A DNA stretch of 64,000 nucleotides from a bacterium BMS3Bbin14. Its GTDB lineage: Bacteria > Desulfobacterota > Desulfobulbia > Desulfobulbales > Desulfobulbaceae. The stretch's first letter is position 1. Each line of letters begins with the position of its first letter. This document shows positions 16,441 through 26,376 of the stretch, piece by piece. The DNA lies in NCBI GenBank assembly GCA_002897615.1, contig BDTX01000005.1:1-64000 (forward strand), in the 5' to 3' direction. The translations under genes and the position numbers were made by a program. Under the pieces are notes generated by a model, which made no database searches, was not told the origin of the DNA, and worked only from the letters and a program-made list of their open reading frames with translations.

Positions 16441-17865
16441 CTACTGGACAATTGCCATAATATTGCTGCTGAATAGTGGTATTAGTCCAAGAGACACCAT
16501 GGCGGAAGTGAGCAGCACAAGACTTATCCGCTGTATGTTGTCGATCACCAGCACCCTTGGGGCGATGGCTGGTTTTATGATATAGGCCTCTTTGACCAGT
16601 AACAGGTAGTAGTAAAGTGAAATTGTAGAGTTGAGAGCGGCAAATATGACCATACTGTAAAAACCTCGCTCGGCGGCGGCGGCAAAAAGCAGAAATTTAC
16701 CCATAAAACCTGCCAGCGGCGGAATGCCGCCCAGAGAAAAGAGAGTAAGCATCAGCACGGCTGCCAGGACGGGGTTCTGCTTGCCCATCCCCTGTAGAGA
16801 TTTAAACTCTTCCTCACCATTACGGCCAACAATGCTGATAATGAAAAAAATAGCATAATTTGCCGCCGCGTATACGAACAGATAATAGATAATGGAAGAG
16901 TAGGCAGCTGCGGCTGTGCCAGCCATGGCCATAATTATATAGCCGGCCTGGGCGATTGAGGAATAGGCCATGAAGCGTCGTAGCCGCTTCTGTTTCAGAG
17001 CCCCCAGGTTGCCGACGGTCATGGTGGCGCCGGCAAGGATGAGGAGGATTATTTGCAGATAGTTGTGCAATGGGGCCAGCGGGCCATAGACAAGGATGAG
17101 TAAAAAGCCAATGGCAACAGCCTTGGAGGAAACCGAGATGAAGGCTGTTACCGGGGTTGGCGCGCCATCGTACACATCCGGTGCCCACATGTGAAATGGA
17201 AAAATTGTCAGCTTGAAGCCGATTGCGGCCAGGACAAATAATACCCCGAGCCGGAAAAGAGGATCAGTAGGCGAGGCCATGGCAAAAACAGAGATGGCTT
17301 TGAAACTCAAAGAACCGGCGCAGCCATAAAGAAAGGAATAACCAAACACCAACAGACCGGTGGAGAGAGACCCCATGATAATGTATTTGGTTGCGGCCTC
17401 AACAGAGAGAGAATCTTCCTTTTGATAACCGCTCAGAATATAGAGCGGTATAGTAGCCAGTTCCATACCGATGAACAGGGTCAGCAAACCGGTTGCCGAG
17501 ACCACGGCAAACATACCGAAGGTGCAGAGCAGGATGATAAAATAAAATTCACTGCGGTATCTGAGCACACCACGAGCATTGCCGCCTGGTTTAAAATAAG
17601 GCGCTGAAAGCAGTACGGTACAGAGCGAGGATAAGACAAAAACCTGTTTAAAAAGAAGCGAGATGCCTGTTACTTTGTAAGTGCCCCAATAAGTAATTTC
17701 CTGGTCATAAGGCAGAATGATTAGCAGGCAGAATATTACCAGCAGACCTATCCAGCTCATGTGAAAAGAGACGGTTGACTGTGGCTTGCCCCGGTACAGG
17801 TCAATAGCTAAAATTGAGGCTGCAAGGAGAATGATCAGCAGATCAGGCAGCAGAAGAATATTCAT
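16441..17865 (-). CDS. nuoN: Complex I subunit N (proton-pumping antiporter-like)
   Basis: A 474-residue membrane subunit with about 14 helices, one of three antiporter-like proton channels of NADH:quinone oxidoreductase-type complexes. Visible marks: GMELATIPLYILSGYQ with the conserved Glu on helix 5, and the Lys/His-bearing segment GFKLTIFPFHMWAPDVYDGAP. It is the last gene of the nuo operon and follows nuoM after 6 bases. Length is normal for the family. Confidence 0.95.
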   Translation of the reverse strand: MNILLLPDLLIILLAASILAIDLYRGKPQSTVSFHMSWIGLLVIFCLLIILPYDQEITYWGTYKVTGISLLFKQVFVLSSLCTVLLSAPYFKPGGNARGVLRYRSEFYFIILLCTFGMFAVVSATGLLTLFIGMELATIPLYILSGYQKEDSLSVEAATKYIIMGSLSTGLLVFGYSFLYGCAGSLSFKAISVFAMASPTDPLFRLGVLFVLAAIGFKLTIFPFHMWAPDVYDGAPTPVTAFISVSSKAVAIGFLLILVYGPLAPLHNYLQIILLILAGATMTVGNLGALKQKRLRRFMAYSSIAQAGYIIMAMAGTAAAAYSSIIYYLFVYAAANYAIFFIISIVGRNGEEEFKSLQGMGKQNPVLAAVLMLTLFSLGGIPPLAGFMGKFLLFAAAAERGFYSMVIFAALNSTISLYYYLLLVKEAYIIKPAIAPRVLVIDNIQRISLVLLTSAMVSLGLIPLFSSNIMAIVQ

Positions 17866-17871
17866 AGGGTT

Positions 17872-19383
17872 TTACCGCATTAGATTATTGAAAATTGGAT
17901 TGACGGCGTTATTGACAAGATTAATGATCCAGCCGGGCAGTATACCCATTCCAAAAAGACAGAATAGCAGAATTGTCACCGGTATTTTTTCCAGGGTGGC
18001 GGCGTCGGATAACATGGCAAATTTTTGTGAGACGGGGCCGTTTACTACTGTGTTCACTGTGCGCAGGAGATAGACGGCTGTCACCACAATAGAGAGGATT
18101 GCAAGTACGGTACACACCCGATTGATGGTGGCCGGATTTGCAAAGGAGCCCACAAAGACATTGACCTCGGCGACAAAACCGGACAGGCTGGGCAATCCGA
18201 GTCCCGCAAAGCCGGCAATGACAAAAGCCACCGATAAAAATGGCATCACCTTCATTAAACCGCCCATTTCACTTACCGTTCTGGTGTGGGTCCGGCCGTA
18301 GATCATGCCGATCAGACAAAAAAAGAGTGCGGTCATCAGGCCATGTGAGATCATTTGTAACACCCCGCCTTTAAGACCGGTAAAGGTCATGGCCGTAAAG
18401 CCAAACAGTACCAGGCCGCAGTGAGAAACAGAGGAATAGGCGGTGATGTATTTCAGATCGGTCTGCCGGATGGCGGCAAAAGCGCCATACAACACATTGA
18501 TCGTCACCAGCACCAGGAAAAAAGACATCCACATGTGCGCCCCTTCGGGCAGCAGGTACATCCCTACCCGCAGACAGCCATAACCGCCGAGTTTCATCAA
18601 TACGCCGGCATGGAGCATGGAGACGGCGGTAGGAGCAGAGGCATGACCGTCTGGCGACCAGGTGTGGAAGGGAAAGATTGCTCCCAGTACGCCAAAACCA
18701 AGAAAAATAATGGGAAAGGCCCAATACTGGAAAGAATCGGCAAATCGTACCTGGGAAAGAAGATTAAGATCAAAGGTCGACAAACCGGACTCGAAATAGA
18801 GAGCCAGAATTCCGGTCAAGATAAAGGCCGAACCTGCCACCAGCATCAGGGTCAGCTTCATGGCGGCATACTTTTTTCGGCCGGTCCCCCAGAGACCGAT
18901 CAGCAGGTACATGGGCAGTACTGCTATCTCGTAGAACAGAAAAAGGGTAAAAAGATCGAGGGAGACAAATACGCCATAGACGCCGGCCACCAGGACATTA
19001 AGGAGGATAAAAAATTCTTTGACTTGTTTATTGATATTCCAGCTGGCAAGTATCCCGCAAAAAATGACAATCGAAGTCAGGAGCATCATCAGCACTGAGA
19101 TTGCATCAACGCCGATATTGTATTCGATGTTCATGATCTTGAACCAGGACGTCTTATAAGCGAAGTGGAACAGGCTGGAACTGGAGGTTGTGGCGGCTGG
19201 ATCTGCACCGGCAACATCTATGAATTGCAGGGTCAGGACAACAATCAGGATAAAATTGATCAGATTACCAACCAGCGAGATCATTTTAATCAGGCGATGA
19301 TTGTCATGGCGTACCGGCAGGGAAGCAAGCGCAATGGCAAAAGGCATGATCCAGATAGTTGTGAGAAGGAATGGTCCGTTCAT
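17872..19383 (-). CDS. nuoM: Complex I subunit M (proton-pumping antiporter-like)
   Basis: A 503-residue polytopic subunit. It has the conserved FYEIAVLPMYLLIGLWG segment with the functional Glu and the FPFHTWSPDGHASAPTAVS motif shared by Mrp/NuoM antiporters. It lies between nuoL, separated by a 146-base gap that holds the family D element, and nuoN. Length and segment order are normal. Confidence 0.95.
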   Translation of the reverse strand: MNGPFLLTTIWIMPFAIALASLPVRHDNHRLIKMISLVGNLINFILIVVLTLQFIDVAGADPAATTSSSSLFHFAYKTSWFKIMNIEYNIGVDAISVLMMLLTSIVIFCGILASWNINKQVKEFFILLNVLVAGVYGVFVSLDLFTLFLFYEIAVLPMYLLIGLWGTGRKKYAAMKLTLMLVAGSAFILTGILALYFESGLSTFDLNLLSQVRFADSFQYWAFPIIFLGFGVLGAIFPFHTWSPDGHASAPTAVSMLHAGVLMKLGGYGCLRVGMYLLPEGAHMWMSFFLVLVTINVLYGAFAAIRQTDLKYITAYSSVSHCGLVLFGFTAMTFTGLKGGVLQMISHGLMTALFFCLIGMIYGRTHTRTVSEMGGLMKVMPFLSVAFVIAGFAGLGLPSLSGFVAEVNVFVGSFANPATINRVCTVLAILSIVVTAVYLLRTVNTVVNGPVSQKFAMLSDAATLEKIPVTILLFCLFGMGILPGWIINLVNNAVNPIFNNLMR

Positions 19384-19422
19384 TACAGTGAATTACTCCG
19401 GTTAGTTTTCTACAGATTTTTG

Positions 19423-19530
19423 GTAACTGTTCAGGGGTACTCCATATTTGTTCATTTGGGACTTCGAAGCATACTAATGCTATTCGAGAAGGCCAAACTG
19501 GGCGAAGATGGGATACACCTGAACAGTTAC
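19423..19530 (-). mobile_element. Family D element (108 bp) inside the nuo operon
   Basis: Perfect 13-bp inverted ends GTAACTGTTCAGG and CCTGAACAGTTAC enclose an imperfect palindrome with the same plan and exactly the same length as the 108-bp core of family B. No 8-bp flanking duplication is seen (GATTTTTG before, TATCTGCC after). Its last base is the first base of the nuoL stop triplet on the minus strand. It separates nuoL from nuoM and could weaken or tune expression of nuoM and nuoN. Confidence 0.75.
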
Positions 19531-21485
19531 TATCTGCCGAGGAAAAGCAGGGCGATAAAACCAAGTGTAGTAACGCCCAGATAGAGTTGAAGCTGGCCAT
19601 TTTGCAGCAGTCGCACAGCTTTACCGCCCTGCTGCAGGAATTCTCCGATCAGGTTCATCGCGCCATCAACAATATGACGGTCCAGCCATTTTATCGGCGC
19701 GGCAATGCCGTGAAAGATGATTTTATGGGTTATAAAGAGATACACTTCATCAATGTAAAATTTATTGTAGATAACTTGATATACCGGTGCAATCCGCAAG
19801 CGGCACCGCTCGGCCGCTTCTGTTCTTCCTCGGCCGTAAAAGGTCCAGGCCAGACTGATTCCGGCAATGCCGGCCAGGGAGGCGAGAGTGGGCAGCCAGA
19901 GTGGGTGGCTGAAATTGGGGGTATAGGCTAAGCCAGGCACCGTTACTTCGCTGACAAACAGATGCTCAAGCATACCGGCAGTCACTGTCGGGATGGTTAG
20001 CGCCATAATGGAGAATGTCATCCATGAATTTTCGCGGACATCATGGAATTTGGAGCGCGCCCGGCCATGAAAAGTAAGAAAGAAAAAACGAAATATGTAG
20101 AAGGCGGTCAGGCCGCCCGTGGCAAGGCCTACAGCGCAGACAATATAGTGGCCTGACTGGAGTGCCGCCAGCAGAATTGCGTCCTTGGACCAGAAGCCGC
20201 TGAACGGAAAAATACCGCCAATGGCCAGACAGGCCGTCAGTAATGACCAGTAGGTTTTGGGCATCAGGCGTCTAAGACCGCCCATGTCCATGATATCGTT
20301 GCTATGCACGGCATGAATGATCGCCCCGGCGCCAAGGAAAAGCATACACTTGAAAAAGGCATGGGTGAAGACGTGATACATGGCCGCTGAATAGCCCAGC
20401 GGATTGATTTCTGCGCCAGGATGGATGCCCGTGACCATTTTAGCAACCCCGAGCGAAAAAAGCATATAGCCAAGCTGAGAGAGAGTGGAAAAGGCCAGAA
20501 TACGTTTTATATCTTTCTGGGTAATGGCGATGATTGCCGCAAAGAGGGCAGTAAAGGCACCGACAAACTGGACCACTGCAAGGGTTACCTCTGAGGCGGC
20601 AAAGAGCGGGAACATCCTGGCCGTCAGGAAAACGCCTGCCACCACCATGGTCGCGGAATGAATGATAGATGAAACCGGTGTCGGCCCTTCCATGGCATCG
20701 GGCAGCCAGATATGAAGCGGGAACATGGCTGATTTACCCCAGCCGCCTGTAAAAATGAGGATAGTGGCAAGGGTGAGCAGATTAATCGGTACGATGCCGA
20801 GCATAAAGGTGTGGTCCAGTAAGGCTGCCGTTTCCGGACTGTTTAAGGTTTGGAAGTCAAAGCTCTGAGTGTAAAAGCTGACCACAATGATACCGATCAG
20901 AAAAAAGGTATCGGCAAAACGGGTGACCACAAAGGCCTTCTTGGAGGCGGCAACCGCTGAGGGTTTCTGGTACCAGAAACCGATAAGGGCGTAAGATGAC
21001 ATGCCCACCAGCTCCCAGAAAACAAACATCTGCAGAATATTGCTTGAGATTACCAGGCCAAGCATGGAAAAAGAAAACAGGGCCATCAGGGCGAAGAAAC
21101 GGGCAAAACCGGGATCGTCCTTCATGTAGCCCACCGAATAGATATTGACCAGAAAACTGATTATGGAGATGACCACGATCATCATTACCGAGATGGGATC
21201 AAGGAAAATGCCCATGTTCGCCGTCAGAGTCGGAGAAAAATTGAGCCAGGCCAAGTCAAAGCAGACCAGGCTGCGGGCCGGATAGAGCTGTGGTTGACCT
21301 ATAACGGTTTGCCAATACGCTGCTGCCACCGCGAGGCCATAGAGCATGGACAGTCCCTGGCAGCCAATAGCAAACCTGCCAGCCATCTTCGGGCTGAGCT
21401 GTACAGGCCGGAGACTAATGGTCACAAAACTCAGCAGCGGAAAGAGAAGAATCAGGTAGCTGTGGGTAAAAAGAAGATCAGCCAT
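19530..21485 (-). CDS. nuoL: Complex I subunit L (proton-pumping antiporter-like)
   Basis: A 651-residue subunit, the largest antiporter-like channel, with the C-terminal extension that forms the lateral helix along the membrane arm. Marks are VFWELVGMSSYALIGFWYQ and FPLHIWLPDAMEGPTPVSS. The stop codon TAG at 19532-19530 abuts the family D element, whose last base it uses. It overlaps nuoK by 8 bases at its start. The C-terminus (TTLGFIALLFLGR) seems complete, so the insertion has not obviously shortened the protein. Confidence 0.95.
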   Translation of the reverse strand: MADLLFTHSYLILLFPLLSFVTISLRPVQLSPKMAGRFAIGCQGLSMLYGLAVAAAYWQTVIGQPQLYPARSLVCFDLAWLNFSPTLTANMGIFLDPISVMMIVVISIISFLVNIYSVGYMKDDPGFARFFALMALFSFSMLGLVISSNILQMFVFWELVGMSSYALIGFWYQKPSAVAASKKAFVVTRFADTFFLIGIIVVSFYTQSFDFQTLNSPETAALLDHTFMLGIVPINLLTLATILIFTGGWGKSAMFPLHIWLPDAMEGPTPVSSIIHSATMVVAGVFLTARMFPLFAASEVTLAVVQFVGAFTALFAAIIAITQKDIKRILAFSTLSQLGYMLFSLGVAKMVTGIHPGAEINPLGYSAAMYHVFTHAFFKCMLFLGAGAIIHAVHSNDIMDMGGLRRLMPKTYWSLLTACLAIGGIFPFSGFWSKDAILLAALQSGHYIVCAVGLATGGLTAFYIFRFFFLTFHGRARSKFHDVRENSWMTFSIMALTIPTVTAGMLEHLFVSEVTVPGLAYTPNFSHPLWLPTLASLAGIAGISLAWTFYGRGRTEAAERCRLRIAPVYQVIYNKFYIDEVYLFITHKIIFHGIAAPIKWLDRHIVDGAMNLIGEFLQQGGKAVRLLQNGQLQLYLGVTTLGFIALLFLGR

Positions 21486-21783
21486 TCAATTCCTCTAGTT
21501 TATATACGTCCAGGCGTTTTTTGCGACGATACATGGAAATGATAATCGCCAGGGCCACGGCCATTTCGCAACCGGAAACGGCCATCACAAAGATTGGAAA
21601 AATGGCACCGGCGGCAGGGTCACTGGCCCTGAAGTGGGCAAAGGCGGCAAAATTGATGTTGGCGCCATTTAAAATTACCTCCACGGAAAGCAGGATGCCA
21701 ATCAGGTTACGGCGCGTGAGAACGCCATATACGCCAATGGCGCAGAGAGTAAGAGACAAGACGACGAAGTGGATAAGGGTCAT
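21478..21783 (-). CDS. nuoK: Complex I subunit K
   Basis: A 101-residue membrane subunit with three helices and the conserved Glu residues in GILLSVEVILNGANINF and SGCEMAVALAIIISMYR, which form part of the proton path next to NuoJ. It overlaps nuoJ and nuoL by a few bases, as usual in this operon. Confidence 0.95.
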   Translation of the reverse strand: MTLIHFVVLSLTLCAIGVYGVLTRRNLIGILLSVEVILNGANINFAAFAHFRASDPAAGAIFPIFVMAVSGCEMAVALAIIISMYRRKKRLDVYKLEELNG

Positions 21784-22310
21784 GATTCCTGCTCCTGACC
21801 GTTGTCCCGGCGGGCAATAACCACTGCGCCGACAAGGGCGACAAGCAGAAGGATCGAGATGATCTCAAAGGGAATGATAAAGCCATTTTTGTTTGTTGCC
21901 ATGAGGCGGAAGCCAATGTCATCCATGGTGACCGGCGCTGCCCTGAGAGTTGCTTTTTGCAGGGTTTCTGATGGTTGGCTGATAGTCAAGAGTAGTCCGA
22001 TAAGCAGCAGGGCGCTGACCCCTGCTCCGGCAGCCCGGCGGCGGCCTTTTACCATATACCGGTTTTCTTGACCCAGTCCGGAGGTCAGAAGAATAATGAT
22101 CAGCATGAAGATGATAATGCCGCCAATGTAGAGCATGATCTGGGACAGGGCGACAAATTCAAGCTGCAACATGATGTATAGGGCTGCGGTAGCAAAAAAA
22201 GACCCGATCAGGGCAATGGCCCCGTGCAGAAGGTTGGGCAGACTTACCGCCAGCAGTGAAAGAAGTACAAGCGTTGTCACCAGGCCGTAAAACAGCAAAT
22301 CACTCATCAT
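21780..22310 (-). CDS. nuoJ: Complex I subunit J
   Basis: A 176-residue membrane subunit with five helices; the third carries the conserved LYIGGIIIFMLIIILL stretch whose pi-bulge is central to coupling. It overlaps nuoI by one base and nuoK by 4 bases. Family assignment rests on position and this motif. Confidence 0.93.
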   Translation of the reverse strand: MMSDLLFYGLVTTLVLLSLLAVSLPNLLHGAIALIGSFFATAALYIMLQLEFVALSQIMLYIGGIIIFMLIIILLTSGLGQENRYMVKGRRRAAGAGVSALLLIGLLLTISQPSETLQKATLRAAPVTMDDIGFRLMATNKNGFIIPFEIISILLLVALVGAVVIARRDNGQEQES

Positions 22311-22792
22311 TAATGTCCCTGGGTTTTATTTAAAATAAGGGTAAGCCTCTCCCGGTCATACACAGCGAACTCGAACTCCTGGCCCATGGAAATTGCACCG
22401 AAAGGACAGGCCTCGACACAGAGATTACAGAGGGTGCACTGAGACAAGCGGTAAATATACCGGCCCAAGACCTTGCGACCGGCCAGGTCTTTAGTGGGCA
22501 GCACCGAGATTGTGGCATTGGGGCAGGCCTTTTCGCAGATGCCGCATGCGGTACAGTTATGTTTATCATTCTCATCGTGCAACATGATTAGACGGCCGCG
22601 GAATCGGGCCATCATCCTGAGGGTTTCCCGGTTCTCCGGATATTGCTGGGTAACTATCTTAGCCGGGCTGACAAAGTATCTGATAGTCACTCCCATACCT
22701 TTAAGCAGTGAAGTAAACCCCATGATTATCTTTTGCAGATAGTTGCCGACTTTGCATTGGTGGTTGGATTGAGTGAAAGATGATTTCATCAT
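22310..22792 (-). CDS. nuoI: Complex I subunit I (two [4Fe-4S] ferredoxin-like)
   Basis: A 160-residue peripheral subunit carrying clusters N6a and N6b, which pass electrons towards NuoB. Two motifs are visible: CTACGICEKACP and CTLCNLCVEACPFGAI. It is encoded between nuoH and nuoJ. Because nuoE, F and G are absent, NuoI is a likely entry site for electrons from ferredoxin or another low-potential donor (inference). Confidence 0.95.
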   Translation of the reverse strand: MMKSSFTQSNHQCKVGNYLQKIIMGFTSLLKGMGVTIRYFVSPAKIVTQQYPENRETLRMMARFRGRLIMLHDENDKHNCTACGICEKACPNATISVLPTKDLAGRKVLGRYIYRLSQCTLCNLCVEACPFGAISMGQEFEFAVYDRERLTLILNKTQGH

Positions 22793-23883
22793 AATATCCA
22801 GCCCATGGCTAGAAAAAAGCCGCTCGACATAAGGAGAACAAGATTAGCGGGCAACAGCATCTTCCACTCAAGATACATGAGCTGGTCAACTCGAACCCTG
22901 GGGAAAGTCCAGCGGAACCACATGTAGAGAAAGATGACCAGGAAGGTTTTCAGAAAAAACCAGATAAAGCCCGGAATAAAGTTAAATGCGGCATCAATAG
23001 CACCAATGCCGATTTGCGGGGCGAGAAAACCGCCGAGGAAAAAAGTAGTGGCCAGCCCGGCCGAAACGAACATATTGACAAATTCAGCAAAGAAAAACAT
23101 GGCAAAGCTGATGCCGGAATATTCCGTTGCGAACCCTCCGGTTAGTTCGGATTCCGCCTCGGAAATATCAAAAGGCGCCCGGTTCAGTTCCGCTGTAGAT
23201 GAAATCATATACATGACAAAGGCGATGAGACCTAGAAACGGCAGTTTAAATATCCACCAGTCAAGGATCGTCCCATTCTGGGAAAGAACGATTTCCCGCA
23301 GAGATGCGGTGCCGGTGAGCATAACAATCAGGAGCATGATGAGGGCAAGTGAAATTTCAAAGGAGATCATCTGCGCGCCTGAACGCATGGCCCCAAGCAG
23401 AGAATATTTATTATTGGATGCCCAGCCGGCCAACAGGATACCAAGGATGCTGAGACTGGAGACGCCAAGAGCATAAACGACACCGCCGGCAGGATCGGCA
23501 ACCTGCAGATGACGGTCAAAGGGCAGAATCGTCATGACGAGAAAAGTGGCGGTGGCCGGGAGGGTCGGGGCCAGGAAAAAAACAAAAGTGTCCGCCCCCT
23601 CTGGTTTGAGCACCTCTTTAAATATAAGTTTGAGTCCATCGGCAGTAGATTGCAGCAGACCATGGTAACCCACGCGCATAGGGCCGAGTCTGGCCTGGAA
23701 GTGGGCTGCCACTTTTCGTTCCAGCCAGATGAGGAAGACAGGCAGTATGGATACCAGCAGCAGTAAGCTTGCTATGGTCAAAAAACCGTTGATATATACG
23801 GCTCCCCCCGGGAAGAGATGTCGAATCAGCTCACCAATAGCGTTATGAGTTGGAAAGGCATGATTAGTTGGAAGTTGGTTCAT
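22789..23883 (-). CDS. nuoH: Complex I subunit H
   Basis: A 364-residue membrane subunit forming much of the quinone cavity. It has the acidic loop motif NRAPFDISE followed by AESELTGGFATEYSG, and the ERKVAAHFQARLGP segment near the N-terminus. It overlaps nuoI by 4 bases. There is a 59-base gap from nuoD. Confidence 0.95.
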   Translation of the reverse strand: MNQLPTNHAFPTHNAIGELIRHLFPGGAVYINGFLTIASLLLLVSILPVFLIWLERKVAAHFQARLGPMRVGYHGLLQSTADGLKLIFKEVLKPEGADTFVFFLAPTLPATATFLVMTILPFDRHLQVADPAGGVVYALGVSSLSILGILLAGWASNNKYSLLGAMRSGAQMISFEISLALIMLLIVMLTGTASLREIVLSQNGTILDWWIFKLPFLGLIAFVMYMISSTAELNRAPFDISEAESELTGGFATEYSGISFAMFFFAEFVNMFVSAGLATTFFLGGFLAPQIGIGAIDAAFNFIPGFIWFFLKTFLVIFLYMWFRWTFPRVRVDQLMYLEWKMLLPANLVLLMSSGFFLAMGWIL

Positions 23884-23942
23884 AATTTTTTCAATAATCC
23901 CCGTAGCATAAAAGCCAGACCACGGTTTTCCGCAGGTGCTGG

Positions 23943-25118
23943 TTATCGATCAATTTCCGGAACAACGAAATCAAGGGTTGCCAGGATGGTCACCAGATCG
24001 GCGATTTTATGGCCGGCTGCCATCTCGTTCAAGGCACTTAAGTTGGAAAAACAGGGTGATCGGAATTTAACCCGATACGGTTTTGGACCACCTTCGGCGA
24101 CAATGTAGGTGCCAAGAAGTCCCCGGGCGGTTTCCACCTGACTGTAGTAGATCCCCCGAGGCAGCTTGTAGGCCGGCATTTCCCTGCTGCGGTAAGGGCC
24201 ATTGGGAAATGTCTCCACTGCCTGCTCCAGAATTCGAACAGACTGGGCCATCTCCTCCATTTTTAACTGGTAACGGTCGAAACAACCGCCCACGGTACCG
24301 GTGGGGACCTCAAAATCGAAACGGTCATAAATTGAATACGGGTCATTCCTGCGCACGTCGTAACTGACTCCGGAAGCACGCAGCACCGCGCCGCTGCAGC
24401 CATAGGAAAGGGCCTTTTCTCTGCTGAGAATACCAATTGCCCTGGTCCGTTCCCGGAAAATTATATTGTCGGTCAGCAGGATTTTATATTCATCCAGGGC
24501 CAGGTGCATACGCTTGATTACATCTCTAACTCTGGGTATAAAGGTGTTCGGGACATCCGCAAAAGAACCGCCGGGGCGGAAAAAATTCATGGTCAGGCGC
24601 GCGCCGCATAATTCTTCAAAGATATCGGTGATTATCTCTCGTTCCTTAAAGCCGTAGAGGAAGGTGGTCACTGCCCCGAGATCCATGCCGGACACTCCCC
24701 ACCAGAGGAGGTGTGACTGGATGCGCTGCAGTTCACTGACCATGACCCTGATATATTCACCCCGTTCCGGCACTCCTATATCCAAGGCCTGCTCTATGGC
24801 CAGGCAGTACCCAAGATTATTGATGTGGCTGGATAGATAGTCAAGCCGATCGGTGAGGTGGATGTTCTGCAGATAGGTCTGGTTTTCAGCCACCTTTTCA
24901 ACACTGCGGTGTACGTAGCCCAGATGTGGCACCACCTCCAGCACATTTTCCCCGTTAAGCTTGACTACCAGCCGCAGAACGCCATGCGTGCTTGGATGTT
25001 GCGGGCCCATATTGAGAAAATATTCTTCCGAGGTCTCGTCATCGTTTATGGCATTCTTGAATCCTGGCGGTATATAATTGCGGTCAGGACGGTGATTGTT
25101 AACAGGTTGTAAGTTCAT
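23943..25118 (-). CDS. nuoD: Complex I subunit D (49-kDa)
   Basis: A 391-residue peripheral subunit related to [NiFe]-hydrogenase large subunits but lacking the nickel ligands. It contains MGPQHPSTHGVLRL with the quinone-site His, HIGYVHR-like HLGYVHRSVEK, and ends VVPEIDR. It is a stand-alone NuoD: here NuoC is fused to NuoB rather than to NuoD. Confidence 0.95.
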   Translation of the reverse strand: MNLQPVNNHRPDRNYIPPGFKNAINDDETSEEYFLNMGPQHPSTHGVLRLVVKLNGENVLEVVPHLGYVHRSVEKVAENQTYLQNIHLTDRLDYLSSHINNLGYCLAIEQALDIGVPERGEYIRVMVSELQRIQSHLLWWGVSGMDLGAVTTFLYGFKEREIITDIFEELCGARLTMNFFRPGGSFADVPNTFIPRVRDVIKRMHLALDEYKILLTDNIIFRERTRAIGILSREKALSYGCSGAVLRASGVSYDVRRNDPYSIYDRFDFEVPTGTVGGCFDRYQLKMEEMAQSVRILEQAVETFPNGPYRSREMPAYKLPRGIYYSQVETARGLLGTYIVAEGGPKPYRVKFRSPCFSNLSALNEMAAGHKIADLVTILATLDFVVPEIDR

Positions 25119-25137
25119 TTTTATTCTGTTTTTCTCT

Positions 25138-26376
25138 TCAGTAGGGCCTTTTTACGACACGCTCTGGATCCTCAAAATCTTTGCAAAGAGGGTGTCCGGG
25201 GAAATCATCATTTAAAAATAACCGCCGCATATCGGGATGACCGTCAAAGCGGATGCCAAACAGGTCATATACCTCACGTTCATGCCATTCAGCGCCAAGG
25301 AATAAGGTTGAGATCGTAACAATTTCAGGCTTCGCTTTTGTTACCGGACTGCGCAGAAATATTTTGTAGCCATTTTTAGAAGAAAGAAGGTGAACAATGA
25401 TGTCGAAGTGATCATGCCAGTCAACCGCTGTCAGCTGTAGCAGCATATCCATACCAAGCTCCTTGTCCTCTTTCAGGAAGCGCACCAGGTCGAGGTAGTG
25501 TTCCTGCTCTACTTCCAGATCAAGGATATATTCGGGGCCGAGCTCAGCCACCGTTTCGGGCCTGATATCCGGTTGGCGAAAAAGACTGATAGCTGGCCAA
25601 CTATTTTGTATTATTGAAAAAAGATGCTCATTCTCCCTGCCGGTTGTGGATAATTGCATCCTTGGAACCACCGCAAATTTTTCTTTTGGCAGACGGGTTG
25701 GTTTTGGGGGCCGATAATCAGGATTATCGGTCTTGAACTGTTCCCTGGCCTGTTGCTGTCTGCTTTCTTTTTTTTGTTCAAGCATGGCCCAGTCCTCTTT
25801 GGCCAGAGTATGGGGATCAATAAAAGGCACCTTCAACAGCTTGCCGATTTTCCAAGGTTTGCGCCGTCCTTCCTCTTTGATTTTTTTCTGTAGTTCCATT
25901 ATGCCGTAGAGCAGAGCCTCTGGCCTTGGCGGACAGCCTGGCACGTAGACATCCACCGGGATAAGCCGGTCGCCTCCCTTGATTACCGAATAGGCATCAT
26001 AATAAAAAGGGCCGCCGGAGATTGCGCAGGAGCCCATGGCAATGACATATTTGGGGGCCGGCATCTGTTTGTAGAGGGTGATCAGGTTGCCGCCCATTTT
26101 TTCGACGATTGTCCCGGCCAGGATGATGAGATCGGCCTGGCGCGGCGTAGCCCTTGCTACCTCTACACCAAAACGGGCCCAGTCGTGCCGGGATGAGCCC
26201 GTCGCCATCATCTCCATGGCGCAACAGGCCGTACCATAAACCAGCGGCCAGAGAGAATTGGCCCGAGCCCAGGTCACCAGGTATTCAATCGAGTCAATGA
26301 GCTTAATTCCACCTGGGTATTTGTCCAATATCTCAGCAACTTTTTCAGTCAGCCTGGAGGCACCGCCTACTCCCAT
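25138..26376 (-). CDS. nuoBC: Fused complex I subunits B and C
   Basis: A 412-residue protein. Residues 1-165 are NuoB, holding the N2 cluster ligands (Cys51 and Cys52 in YGTACCAMEMMA, a third Cys in MGSCAISGG, a fourth in PGCPPRPEALLYG). A charged linker covers about 165-235. Residues 235-412 are NuoC (EREVYDLFGIRFDGHPDMRR and FPGHPLCKDF). The frame runs through without a stop. B-C fusion is much less common than C-D fusion. It overlaps nuoA by 10 bases. Confidence 0.92.
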   Translation of the reverse strand: MGVGGASRLTEKVAEILDKYPGGIKLIDSIEYLVTWARANSLWPLVYGTACCAMEMMATGSSRHDWARFGVEVARATPRQADLIILAGTIVEKMGGNLITLYKQMPAPKYVIAMGSCAISGGPFYYDAYSVIKGGDRLIPVDVYVPGCPPRPEALLYGIMELQKKIKEEGRRKPWKIGKLLKVPFIDPHTLAKEDWAMLEQKKESRQQQAREQFKTDNPDYRPPKPTRLPKEKFAVVPRMQLSTTGRENEHLFSIIQNSWPAISLFRQPDIRPETVAELGPEYILDLEVEQEHYLDLVRFLKEDKELGMDMLLQLTAVDWHDHFDIIVHLLSSKNGYKIFLRSPVTKAKPEIVTISTLFLGAEWHEREVYDLFGIRFDGHPDMRRLFLNDDFPGHPLCKDFEDPERVVKRPY

